Assembly: GCA_030152105.1 (NCBI GenBank)
Contig: JASLIH010000161.1
Span: 1 to 8,051, forward strand
Source of the DNA: Actinomycetes bacterium
GTDB lineage: Bacteria; Actinomycetota; CALGFH01
Length of the DNA stretch: 8,051 bases
Direction: 5' to 3'
Made by a program: the position numbers and the translations under genes. Below the pieces are notes generated by a model that worked only from the letters and a program-made list of their open reading frames with translations, was not told the DNA's origin and did not search any database. Shown in pieces: positions 1-6,527 of this stretch (its first letter is position 1; each line of letters opens with the position of its first letter).

Positions 1-2637
1 GGCGTAGGCCGCCGCCTGCTCGGCCCCGACCCGCCGGTACACCAGTACGGTCTCGGTGAACGGCAGGCGGGGCCGCCCGTCGGCCCCGGTCTCCCAGAAC
101 CATCCCGGCGTCACCACCGAGAACAGCGGCGGCAGGTCCGCCGGGACCCGGCCGAGCAGGTCGAGGGCGTCGCCCAGGTCGGTCCCGGCCCGGCCGCTGT
201 CGCCCCGGAGCAGGGAGATCACGCCGAGCATGTGGGTGGCGCTGGCGACCACGCCGGCGGCCCCGGCCTCGGCGGCCAGGGCGCGGCCCTCCTCGACCAG
301 CTGGACCGCGTGCCTCCAGCCGCCGTCCTCGACCCAGGCCAGCAGCCCGGTCAGGTGCAGGGCCTGGGCCAGCTCCTGCTCGTCGCCGACCTCGCGCATG
401 ATCGCGGCCGCCTCGCCGGCAAGGCCCGGCACGTGGGCGCCCAGGTCCCCGCGGCGCACGCGCATGGCGGCGGCGGCGAGCAGGGCCTTGGCCCGCAGCG
501 GCGTCCGTTCCGGCGCCGCCGCCAGGGTCGCCTCCAGCCAGCGGCTGCCCTCGGCGAAATGCCCCCGGGCCAGCCAGAAGCGCCACAGGCTGACGGCGAG
601 CCGCAACGCCTCCGCCGGGTCGTCGGCCAGCCCGCTGGCCAGCGCCGCCCGCAGGTTGTCGTGCTCGGCGTCCAGCGCCTGCGGGGTGTCGTTGACGACA
701 CCGACGGCCCGCTCCGGGTCATGCGCCGCGGCGACCGCCAGATACCAGTCGCGGTGGGCGCGGACGCGTGCCGCCCGCTCGCCGGCGTCCCGCAGCCGCT
801 GGTCGGCGAACTGCCGGATGGTCTCGAGGAGGCGGTAGCGCACGGTCCCGTCGGCCTGGTCGGCCTGCACCAGCGACTTGTCGACCAGGCGGCTCAGCAG
901 GTCGACGACGTCCAGGCCGTCGCCGCCGCAGACGTGCTCCACCGCCTCCAGCGACATGCTGCCGGCGAACACCGCCAGGCGCCGGAACAGGGCTCGCTCG
1001 TCCTGCTCGAGCAGGTCGTGGCTCCACGCCAGCGTGGCATGCAACGTCTGCTGGCGGGTGACGGCGGTGCGGCTGCCGCGACCAAGGACCCGCAGCGCGT
1101 CGTCGAGGCGGGAGGCGATCTGGGCGGGCGCCAAGGCCGATGTCCGCGCCGCGGCCAGCTCCAGGGCCAGTGGCATCCCGTCCAGCCGCACGCAGATCTC
1201 CGCCACCGCGGCCGCCGTCGTCGCGTCCAGCACGAACCATGGCGCCGCGTCACACGCCCGCTCCACGAAGAGTCGGATCGACTCCAGCTCGGCCAGGCGG
1301 GCCAGGGGCGGCAGCGCCTGTAGATCTGGGAGCGCGAGCGACGGCGTGCGCCAGGTCACCTCGCCGCCCACGCGCAGCGGCTCGCGGCTGGTCGCCAGGA
1401 CGACAACGTCAGGGCAGGTCCGCAGCAGGGCGGCGGCGAGCCGGGCACACGCATCCAGGAGATGCTCGCAGTTGTCCAGGACGATCAGCAGCCGCCGCTC
1501 GGCAAGCTGGCGAGCCAGCGCGACCTCGGCCGCCCCCGTCTGGGACAGCGTCACGTCCAGCACCGACGCGACGGCCTGCGGCACCAGCTCGGGACGCGAG
1601 AGCGACGCCAGCTCGACGACGTGGACGCCGTCGGGATGGCTGGCGGCCAGCCTGGACGCGACCTCGTAGGCCAGCCTGGTCTTGCCGGCGCCGCCGGGAC
1701 CGGTCAGCGTGAGCAGTCGCGTGCGGCCGAGCGCCTGGCCGATCTCACCAAGCTCGCGCTGGCGGCCGACAAACGAGGTCTGCTCGGGCCGCGGGCCTTC
1801 CGTGACGCCCACTGGTGGGCGAGACGGTGTGCGGGTGGCGGCCCGTCCCGTCACCGCGACCCCACCTGCCGGCGGCGTGTCCGGCGCAGCGCCGCTCTGG
1901 GTGAGCAGGTCCCGGTAGAGCCGCCGGGTCGCCGGCTCAGGGTCGGCGGCGTACTGCTCGGCCAGCGTCTCGCGGAGTCGGTCGAACACCGCCAGCGCCT
2001 CGTACCGGCGGCCGCTCGCCGCCAGGGCCGTCATCAGTGTCCGGTGCGCGCCCTCGTGGAAGGGGTCGGCGGCGGTGACGGCGCCGGCGATCTCCACGAC
2101 CTGGGCGTGCTCGCCCTGGTCCGACAGCACCTCGGCGGACTCCATGAGCAGGCCGAGATAGCGTTCGCTCAGGGCCTCGCGCGGCCCTTCGGTCCAGTCC
2201 TCGAACCGGTCCTCGGGCAGCAGGTCGCCTCGGTAGAGCTCGGACGCCGCCCGGTAGTCCTGCGGATCCCGGGACTGGTGGGCTCGCCGGCACGCGGCTT
2301 CGAAGGCGTCGGTGTCCAGCCATGGCATGGTGCCGTCCGAGAGCAGCACCACGTCGTCGCGAAGCGAGCACAGGGCTTCCGACGTCCCGGAGAGCGCCCG
2401 GCGGGCGACATACAGCGCCTGATGCAGGTTGTTGGTGGCCGACGCCCCATCGCGGTCGGGCCACAGAACAGTCACCAGGGCGTCCCGGTGCAGCCGATGG
2501 CCGCGGGCGAGCGCCAACAGCTTCACCAGCGTCTTGGCCTTGCGTAAGCGCCAGGCGTCAGCGGCCACCGGCCGATCAGCCACGGTCACCTCGAATCCAC
2601 CGAGGAGGCGGATCCGCACCCCTGCGTTGTCAGCCAC
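1..2637 (-). CDS. BTAD / AfsR-SARP-like transcriptional regulator with NB-ARC (STAND) ATPase, C-terminus missing
   Basis: The frame is open for 879 codons from a GTG at 2637 to the left edge, so the C-terminus lies outside the window. Domains in order: an OmpR-type winged-helix DNA-binding region (about residues 7-95, opening IRLLGGFEV), a bacterial transcriptional activation domain of helical repeats (about 105-245), a short proline-rich linker, then an NB-ARC NTPase with Walker A GPGGAGKT at 313-320, Walker B LLIVLDNCEH at 383-392 and GMPLALELAAAR at 487-498. Helical TPR-like repeats follow from about residue 640. By family knowledge these are cytoplasmic ATP-switched activators, often of secondary metabolism or stress genes; the target here is unknown. 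GTG 2637 is the first start after an in-frame stop at 2680-2682, but GGGAGA abuts it directly, so the GTG six codons further in is possible. It is divergent from the acetyltransferase gene at 2773. Confidence 0.93.
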   Translation of the reverse strand, partial: MADNAGVRIRLLGGFEVTVADRPVAADAWRLRKAKTLVKLLALARGHRLHRDALVTVLWPDRDGASATNNLHQALYVARRALSGTSEALCSLRDDVVLLSDGTMPWLDTDAFEAACRRAHQSRDPQDYRAASELYRGDLLPEDRFEDWTEGPREALSERYLGLLMESAEVLSDQGEHAQVVEIAGAVTAADPFHEGAHRTLMTALAASGRRYEALAVFDRLRETLAEQYAADPEPATRRLYRDLLTQSGAAPDTPPAGGVAVTGRAATRTPSRPPVGVTEGPRPEQTSFVGRQRELGEIGQALGRTRLLTLTGPGGAGKTRLAYEVASRLAASHPDGVHVVELASLSRPELVPQAVASVLDVTLSQTGAAEVALARQLAERRLLIVLDNCEHLLDACARLAAALLRTCPDVVVLATSREPLRVGGEVTWRTPSLALPDLQALPPLARLAELESIRLFVERACDAAPWFVLDATTAAAVAEICVRLDGMPLALELAAARTSALAPAQIASRLDDALRVLGRGSRTAVTRQQTLHATLAWSHDLLEQDERALFRRLAVFAGSMSLEAVEHVCGGDGLDVVDLLSRLVDKSLVQADQADGTVRYRLLETIRQFADQRLRDAGERAARVRAHRDWYLAVAAAHDPERAVGVVNDTPQALDAEHDNLRAALASGLADDPAEALRLAVSLWRFWLARGHFAEGSRWLEATLAAAPERTPLRAKALLAAAAMRVRRGDLGAHVPGLAGEAAAIMREVGDEQELAQALHLTGLLAWVEDGGWRHAVQLVEEGRALAAEAGAAGVVASATHMLGVISLLRGDSGRAGTDLGDALDLLGRVPADLPPLFSVVTPGWFWETGADGRPRLPFTETVLVYRRVGAEQAAAYA

Positions 2638-2645
2638 TCTCCCGC

Positions 2646-2664
2646 GCTGCCCGACAACGGCAGC
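2646..2664. repeat. Inverted repeat just upstream of the BTAD regulator start
   Basis: GCTGCC (2646-2651) and GGCAGC (2659-2664) are perfect 6-base complements separated by 7 bases. The dyad ends 8 bases before the GTG of the regulator, so it could be an operator (possibly autoregulatory) or an mRNA hairpin next to the ribosome site. Short GC dyads are frequent by chance in this DNA, so the call is weak. Confidence 0.3.
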
Positions 2665-2760
2665 CTCCCACTCCAGAAGCTACCCGCACCCTTGGACCCC
2701 GGCCAGTGACCCTGAGCGTTCGGGCGGAGCATGCCGAGGCCCACTGCCTCTGACGACCCC

Positions 2761-2772
2761 TACACTCACATC
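2761..2772 (+). promoter_or_regulatory. Probable -10 box of a leaderless promoter for the GNAT gene
   Basis: TACACT at 2761-2766 fits the actinobacterial TANNNT -10 consensus. Six bases separate it from the GTG at 2773, so transcription would start on or next to the start codon, and no Shine-Dalgarno-like purine run precedes that codon. No convincing -35 hexamer is visible. The same CTACACT heptamer precedes the small membrane-protein gene at 4631-4637. Confidence 0.5.
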
Positions 2773-3240
2773 GTGGTCGTGACCCTTCGCGAGATCACCG
2801 ATGGGAACCGCGAGGCGGTCCTGGCGCTGCACGTCGCACCCGAGCAGGAGCGGTTCGTCGGGTCGGTCCAGGGCGCTCTCCGCGACGCCGTCGAGTACCG
2901 GCACGCCAAGCCGTGGTACCGGGCGATCTACGCGGACGACAAACCGGTCGGGTTCGTGATGGTGAGCTGGGATGTCGAACCCCAGCCACCGGAGATCATC
3001 GGTCCGTGGTTCCTCTGGAAGCTGCTCATCGACGAGCGGCACCAGGGCCGTGGCTACGGCTCCGAGGCCGTGCGGCAAGTCGCGAGGCTCGTCCGGGCGG
3101 AGGGGGCGAGAGAGCTGCTGACGAGCTACGTGCCCGAGGACGGCGGGCCGGCAGGGTTCTACAAGCGGCTCGGGTTTGCGCCGACCGGCGAGCTCGACGC
3201 AGATGGCGAGGTGATCGTGCGCCTCCCGCTGCCGCGCTAG
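2773..3240 (+). CDS. GNAT-family N-acetyltransferase (SpeG/diamine acetyltransferase-like)
   Basis: The product is about 155 residues, normal for a single-domain GNAT. The acetyl-CoA pyrophosphate-binding motif is clear: HQGRGYG within LLIDERHQGRGYGSEAV (about residues 84-100), followed by the usual C-terminal ending GFYKRLGF (about 128-135). The pattern PWYRAIYADDKPVGFVMVSW with an IIGPWFLWKLLID strand resembles the group annotated as spermine/spermidine or general GNAT acetyltransferases. The acceptor (polyamine, antibiotic, small amine) cannot be read from sequence. I chose GTG 2773 because a -10 box sits six bases before it and family homology begins at VTLREIT. An ATG at 2731 would add 14 residues unlike the family, and GTG 2779 is also possible. 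The stop codon overlaps that of the convergent downstream gene. Confidence 0.9.
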   Translation: MVVTLREITDGNREAVLALHVAPEQERFVGSVQGALRDAVEYRHAKPWYRAIYADDKPVGFVMVSWDVEPQPPEIIGPWFLWKLLIDERHQGRGYGSEAVRQVARLVRAEGARELLTSYVPEDGGPAGFYKRLGFAPTGELDADGEVIVRLPLPR

Positions 3241-3608
3241 TCCCCGCTGAGTCCCTCGAACGCCTGGTCGAGGTCGTAGCCGATCGCCAGGGCGACCTCG
3301 GGGGTGGCCGAGACCACGCGGGCGAGCCCGCAGATGGGCGCGACCGCGATCAGGGTGCCGACCACGTCCTCGGCGGTCGCCCCCGCGTCGAGCGCCGCCT
3401 CGGCGGCCCAGTGGTAGGAGAGGGGGGCTGCGCCCATGGCCACCAGCCCGCCCAGACGCACCAGGGCCTGGGTCCTGGGGTCCAGCCCGGCAGCCTCGTT
3501 GTTGTTGAGGTGGATGCCGAGCATGGACTGGATGCAGCCCTCGTCGTGCAACACCAGGCGACGCAGGGTCTCCTCATGTGTCGCGATGATCACCCCTCGA
3601 CCCAGCAC
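3237..3608 (-). CDS. Carboxymuconolactone decarboxylase (CMD)/AhpD-fold family protein
   Basis: The 123-residue product has the all-helical CMD layout: HEETLRRLVLHD at the N-terminus, then LDPRTQALVRLGGLVAMGA (about 42-60), AALDAGATAEDVVGTLIAVAP (about 71-91) and a conserved tail ARVVSATPEVALAIGYD. The redox CxxC motif of AhpD peroxidase reductants is absent; the only cysteines are residues 25 and 93, so thiol-disulfide chemistry of that type is unlikely. This subfamily is common in actinobacteria and has no assigned reaction that I know. The start is uncertain between GTG 3608 (used here, no Shine-Dalgarno) and GTG 3593 (GAGGG directly abutting). It lies 182 bases downstream of the co-oriented methyltransferase and may be read from it or from its own promoter. 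Confidence 0.88.
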   Translation of the reverse strand: MLGRGVIIATHEETLRRLVLHDEGCIQSMLGIHLNNNEAAGLDPRTQALVRLGGLVAMGAAPLSYHWAAEAALDAGATAEDVVGTLIAVAPICGLARVVSATPEVALAIGYDLDQAFEGLSGD

Positions 3609-3634
3609 TCGGCGACGCGAACCGCTGTGTCGCT

Positions 3635-3649
3635 GTCAGGAAACCTGAC
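3635..3649. repeat. Dyad GTCAGG-AAA-CCTGAC upstream of the CMD-family gene
   Basis: A perfect 6-3-6 inverted repeat lies 26 bases upstream of the GTG at 3608, the place expected for a repressor or activator site on a 15-base centre. Its AAA core stands out in GC-rich DNA. As an RNA hairpin the 3-base loop would also be viable, so a short terminator for the upstream methyltransferase transcript is an alternative, although no T-run follows on the minus strand. Confidence 0.4.
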
Positions 3650-3754
3650 CAGGAGCCGAAAGGCATCATCCCATTAGGACGAAAGCGTGCTGTCAGCCCG
3701 ACCGGTACCAGGGCCCGCTCCTCCCTGTGCCGCCTCTCGCGGGTCGCCAGGAGT

Positions 3755-3790
3755 CCCGGCTGGGGCCGTTGTCCGAGCCACTGAGCCGGG
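3755..3790 (-). terminator. Possible 3' stem-loop after the methyltransferase gene
   Basis: CCCGGCT (3755-3761) and AGCCGGG (3784-3790) are perfect 7-base complements with a 22-base loop, and the structure begins immediately after the methyltransferase stop codon on the minus strand. There is no U-tract, so it would be a weak or factor-assisted terminator or a 3'-end stabiliser. Long-loop GC stems are common in this composition. Confidence 0.25.
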
Positions 3791-4537
3791 CTAGCCGGTG
3801 GTGGGTGGACCCGGCGTTTCCCAGACTGAGATGTGCTTTCGGCTGTCGCTGGTGAACGGCTCGCGGTTCCAGTCGCTCCAGCGGTGGCGCAGGGTCATGC
3901 CGGCCAGGCGGGCCATCAGGTCGAGCTCGGCGGGCCAGACGTAGCGGAAGGGCACCGAGGCGACCTCGAGGTCGCCGTCGACGACCGTGTAATGGTGGGA
4001 GATCAGGCCCTGGGATGCGACGTCGTACTCGTCGAAGCCGAGCCTGGTCGGGCTGACGGCGAACGGCCGGACGGTCTCGCCCGGTGGGAGGCGCTGGAGG
4101 TCGGGGATCCCGACCTCGATCACGAAGCAGCCGCCTGGCTCCAGATGGGCGGCGGCGTTCTGGAAGCACGCGACCTGCTGGTCCTGGGTGGTCAGGTTCC
4201 CGATGGTGTTGAAGACCAGGTAGGCGACCGAGAACCGTCCCTCGACCCTGGTCGTCGCGAAGTCGCCGACGGTCACACCGATCCGCTCCGCCCCCTGCTT
4301 GGCTCGCAGCCTGGCGACCATCGCTTCGGACAGGTCGATCCCGTGCACCCGGACGCCGCGCTGCGACAGGGGGAGCGCGATCCGGCCCGTGCCGATGCCG
4401 AGCTCGAGCGCGGCCCCGTCGCCGGCCAGGTCGGCGAGGACGTCGACAACGGGATCGACGACCGCGGGCTCGAACATGTCGGCGGACGACTGGTCGTACC
4501 GGGCCGCCACCGGCTCGCCGAAATGGTCCTCGGGCAT
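3791..4537 (-). CDS. Class I SAM-dependent methyltransferase, substrate unknown
   Basis: The 248-residue product has a complete Rossmann-type methyltransferase core. Motif I is ALELGIGTGR (43-52), the acidic residue ending strand 2 is Asp68 in HGIDLS, GDF (91-93) is the adenine-side motif, and FNTIGNL (109-115) occupies the post-motif IV position. LEPGG (132-136) precedes strand 5. A C-terminal region rich in strands (FRYVWPAELDLMARLAGM) and ending SDSRKHISVWE is characteristic of an actinobacterial group annotated only as class I methyltransferases. No DNA- or RNA-specific motif such as NPPY is present, so a small-molecule substrate is likelier, as inference. ATG 4537 is preceded by GAGAGAG at 4545-4551 with 7-base spacing. 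The gene is divergent from the small membrane-protein gene at 4668. Confidence 0.93.
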   Translation of the reverse strand: MPEDHFGEPVAARYDQSSADMFEPAVVDPVVDVLADLAGDGAALELGIGTGRIALPLSQRGVRVHGIDLSEAMVARLRAKQGAERIGVTVGDFATTRVEGRFSVAYLVFNTIGNLTTQDQQVACFQNAAAHLEPGGCFVIEVGIPDLQRLPPGETVRPFAVSPTRLGFDEYDVASQGLISHHYTVVDGDLEVASVPFRYVWPAELDLMARLAGMTLRHRWSDWNREPFTSDSRKHISVWETPGPPTTG

Positions 4538-4631
4538 GGAGGCACTCTCTCAAGCCCTGGCCGGCCTGGCGAGCGAATTGGGCGAGGCGGGCTTCGGTCG
4601 TCGGTGTCGATGCGGATCGCGGGTGGACGGC

Positions 4632-4637
4632 TACACT
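4632..4637 (+). promoter_or_regulatory. Candidate -10 box for the 35-residue membrane protein
   Basis: TACACT fits TANNNT and lies 30 bases before the ATG at 4668, giving a short leader of roughly 24 bases that includes the Shine-Dalgarno. No clear -35 hexamer is visible; TGTCGA at 4605-4610 would be spaced too far. The box supports transcription of the small gene but is not proof. Confidence 0.4.
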
Positions 4638-4657
4638 TGAGGCCGGAGCGGACGTGT

Positions 4658-4662
4658 GGAGG
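4658..4662 (+). promoter_or_regulatory. Shine-Dalgarno GGAGG of the small membrane-protein gene
   Basis: GGAGG is a full match to the anti-Shine-Dalgarno core and sits 5 bases before ATG 4668, within the normal range. It is among the best ribosome sites in the window and is the main reason to treat the short frame as a gene. Confidence 0.6.
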
Positions 4663-4667
4663 CGCCG

Positions 4668-4775
4668 ATGACGCTGGTCATCAACCTGATCCTCTATGCG
4701 GGCATCGCGCTGATCCCACTCGGTATCGCGGTCCTGTTCATCCGGCTCGGGCGCCACTTCAGCTCGTCGTCCTGA
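4668..4775 (+). CDS. Small single-pass membrane protein, 35 residues, hypothetical
   Basis: The frame begins MTLVINLILYAGIALIPLGI and ends RLGRHFSSSS. Residues about 3-25 are continuously hydrophobic, enough for one membrane helix, followed by a positive cluster (Arg26, Arg29, His30) and four serines, which predicts the C-terminus inside the cell. Coding evidence: GGAGG with 5-base spacing, a TANNNT box upstream, G or C at the third position of 32 of 35 sense codons, and a dyad after the stop that may terminate transcription. I do not recognise a family. It is divergent from the methyltransferase and convergent with the exporter, so it probably forms its own transcription unit. Options, all inference: an accessory subunit of a membrane complex, a stress-induced small protein, or a hydrophobic toxin. 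A chance frame remains possible because any 108-base open frame is cheap in GC-rich DNA. Confidence 0.55.
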   Translation: MTLVINLILYAGIALIPLGIAVLFIRLGRHFSSSS

Positions 4776-4783
4776 CCCGCGGG

Positions 4784-4804
4784 CGAGTCCGACCCGGTGA
4801 CTCG
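4784..4804. terminator. Possible bidirectional terminator between convergent genes
   Basis: CGAGTC (4784-4789) and GACTCG (4799-4804) are perfect complements around a 9-base loop. The dyad lies in the 49-base gap between the stop of the small membrane-protein gene and the stop of the exporter, where a shared terminator is expected. There is no T-run on either side, so intrinsic termination would be weak. Confidence 0.35.
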
Positions 4805-4824
4805 GCGGCCCCCGACCCGGCCGG

Positions 4825-6390
4825 TTAGCGGCCGGCGGAGGCCAGCTCCGGGGTCTCGTCGCCTTCGGATGCCGCGGGCTCCTGCTTGCGCAGGACGATC
4901 AGGGCGAGGATGGCCAGGCCGACGCCGATGCCGGCGGCGATGGCCGAGCTGAGCCGCATACCGGCCACGAACGCCTCCTGCGCCGCTTGGAGGACGGCCG
5001 AGCCGAGGTCGCCGGGGAGCTGGGCGGCGACGGCGGTGGCGCCGCCGAGGGTGTCGCGGGCCGCCTCGGCGGCCGCGGCCGGGACCCCCGGGGGGAGCCG
5101 GTCGGCCAGCTCGCCGCGGTAGATGGCGATCGCGATCGAGCCCAGGATGGCGATCCCCAGGGCCCCGCCGAGCTCGGCCCCGGTCTCGGAGATGCCTGAG
5201 GCGGCGCCGGCCTGCTCGGGCGGGGCCGACCCGACGATCAGCTCGGTGGTCAGCCCGAACACCGGGGCCATGCCCAGGGAGACGACCACCGACCCGGCGA
5301 CCAGGGCAGCCAGCCCGCCGTCGACGCCAACCTGGGCCAGCAGGCCCAGCCCGGCCGCGGCCAGGGCCAGGCCGCCGCTGATCACCCAGACCGGCCGCAC
5401 GTTGTGCAGGACGCGGGGGGCGAACTGGCTGCCGAGAATGAACCCGACCGCCGAGGGAAGCGACCATAGCCCGGCCTCCAGTGGGGACAGGCCGACCACC
5501 AGCTGGAGATACTGGGCGACGAACAGGAAGTAGCCGACGGCCACGAAGATGGCCAGGAAGTTAGTCGCCAGGGCGGCGTTGAAGGCCCGCCGCCGGAACA
5601 GGCCCAGGTCGATCATCGGGTTGGCCAGGCGCCGCTGGCGGGCGACAAAGGCCACCGCGACCACCAGCCCGGCCACGATCGCCCCAACCCGAGCGGCGTT
5701 CACGCCGTCCTGCGCGATCTCCTTCAGCCCGTAGATCACGGCCAGGATCGCCGCCACCGACATCCCGGCCGACAGCAGGTCCAGCCGGCCGGCGTCGGGG
5801 TCGCGGTACTCGGGCAGGACCCGCGGGCCCAGGATGAGCAGGGCGGCCATCACCGGGAGGGCGAGCAGGAACACCGATCCCCACCAGAACAGCTCCAGCA
5901 TCACCCCGCCGAGCACCGGCCCGATCGCCGAGCCGGCCGAGAAGCTCCCGATCCAGAACCCGATGGCCACCGACCGCTGCCTGGGGTCCTGGAACATGTG
6001 GAAGATCAGCGACAGGGTGGAGGGGGCCAGGGTCGCCCCGGCCAGCCCCAGCAGGGCCCGTGCCGCGATCAGCGACTCGGCGTTGGGCGAGAACGCGGCC
6101 AGCAGCGACACCGCCCCGAAGGCGCTTGCGCCGATCATCAGCAGCTTGCGGCGGCCGATGCGGTCGCCAAGGGTGCCCATGGTGATCAGGGACCCGGCGA
6201 CGAAGAACCCGTAGATGTCGATGATCCACAGCAGTTGGGCGCTGGTCGGCTCCAGGTCGGCGCTGATCGCCGGAATGGCCAGGTGGAGCACGGTCAGGTC
6301 CATGACGTACAGCAGGCAGGCCAGGGCCAGGACCGCCAGCCCGATCCACTCGCGCCGTCCGGCTCTCGGTGGTGCCTCGATCTCAGTCAC
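4825..6390 (-). CDS. MFS drug exporter, DHA2 family (14 helices, QacA/SmvA-like)
   Basis: The 521-residue length and hydrophobic pattern fit the 14-helix drug:H+ antiporter-2 family of the cytoplasmic membrane. Visible motifs: D1 in helix 1 (VMDLTVLHLAIP, Asp31), motif A GTLGDRIGRRKLL (72-84), and antiporter motif C SAGSAIGPVLGG (151-162) in helix 5. A long hydrophilic segment of about 50 residues (roughly 424-475) before the last helix matches the large extracellular loop of QacA and SmvA. By family knowledge it exports cationic or hydrophobic compounds against protons; the substrate is not readable. GTG 6390 has GAGAGG 9 bases upstream. The TetR-type regulator that often adjoins such exporters is not seen nearby; the neighbour is a divergent DNA-repair gene across 137 bases. 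The C-terminal tail is short and acidic (EGDETPE). Confidence 0.95.
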   Translation of the reverse strand: MTEIEAPPRAGRREWIGLAVLALACLLYVMDLTVLHLAIPAISADLEPTSAQLLWIIDIYGFFVAGSLITMGTLGDRIGRRKLLMIGASAFGAVSLLAAFSPNAESLIAARALLGLAGATLAPSTLSLIFHMFQDPRQRSVAIGFWIGSFSAGSAIGPVLGGVMLELFWWGSVFLLALPVMAALLILGPRVLPEYRDPDAGRLDLLSAGMSVAAILAVIYGLKEIAQDGVNAARVGAIVAGLVVAVAFVARQRRLANPMIDLGLFRRRAFNAALATNFLAIFVAVGYFLFVAQYLQLVVGLSPLEAGLWSLPSAVGFILGSQFAPRVLHNVRPVWVISGGLALAAAGLGLLAQVGVDGGLAALVAGSVVVSLGMAPVFGLTTELIVGSAPPEQAGAASGISETGAELGGALGIAILGSIAIAIYRGELADRLPPGVPAAAAEAARDTLGGATAVAAQLPGDLGSAVLQAAQEAFVAGMRLSSAIAAGIGVGLAILALIVLRKQEPAASEGDETPELASAGR

Positions 6391-6448
6391 GTTCTCGAAC
6401 CTCTCATCATCCGGCCACCCTAGACGGTCCCTGCGACGGCCGGCCCTG

Positions 6449-6459
6449 ACCTCCGAGGT
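6449..6459. repeat. Short dyad ACCTC-C-GAGGT between exporter and alkyltransferase genes
   Basis: Perfect 5-base arms around one central base lie in the 137-base divergent intergenic region. Placement suits an operator controlling either gene, but 11-base dyads are expected by chance fairly often and I see no second copy. Confidence 0.2.
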
Positions 6460-6514
6460 GAAACGATCCCGAGGGTCGCCGTGTTCCGTTGGGAGAGGGA
6501 CAATTCGAGCCGGC

Positions 6515-6519
6515 GGAGG
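6515..6519 (+). promoter_or_regulatory. Shine-Dalgarno GGAGG deciding the alkyltransferase start
   Basis: GGAGG lies 8 bases before ATG 6528. The frame is open further upstream to another start codon at 6489, but that one has no comparable spacing and would add 13 residues not typical of the family, so this site fixes the start at 6528. Confidence 0.65.
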
Positions 6520-6527
6520 CGACCACG

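Noticed and set aside
232..2547. Long plus-strand open frames (232-1323, 1462-2547) opposite the BTAD regulator
   Set aside because: They are rich in Arg, Gly, Ala and Gln without domain motifs, and lie antisense to a continuous 879-codon frame with clear winged-helix, Walker A and Walker B motifs. This is the usual antisense shadow in very GC-rich DNA.
1..2637. STAND-type antiphage defence protein (Avs-like)
   Set aside because: The N-terminus is a winged-helix plus BTAD transcription-factor module, not a nuclease, TIR or other effector, and no defence genes surround it.
3237..3608. AhpD-type peroxidase reductant working with OsmC
   Set aside because: The CxxC redox motif of AhpD is missing, and the gene is over 3.5 kb from osmC with no shared transcription unit.
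3693..4828. Alternative long frames on both strands over the methyltransferase (minus 3693-4757, plus 3833-4828)
   Set aside because: Their translations have no recognisable fold, while the 3791-4537 minus frame has every class I methyltransferase motif. They also overlap the small membrane-protein gene without ribosome sites of their own.
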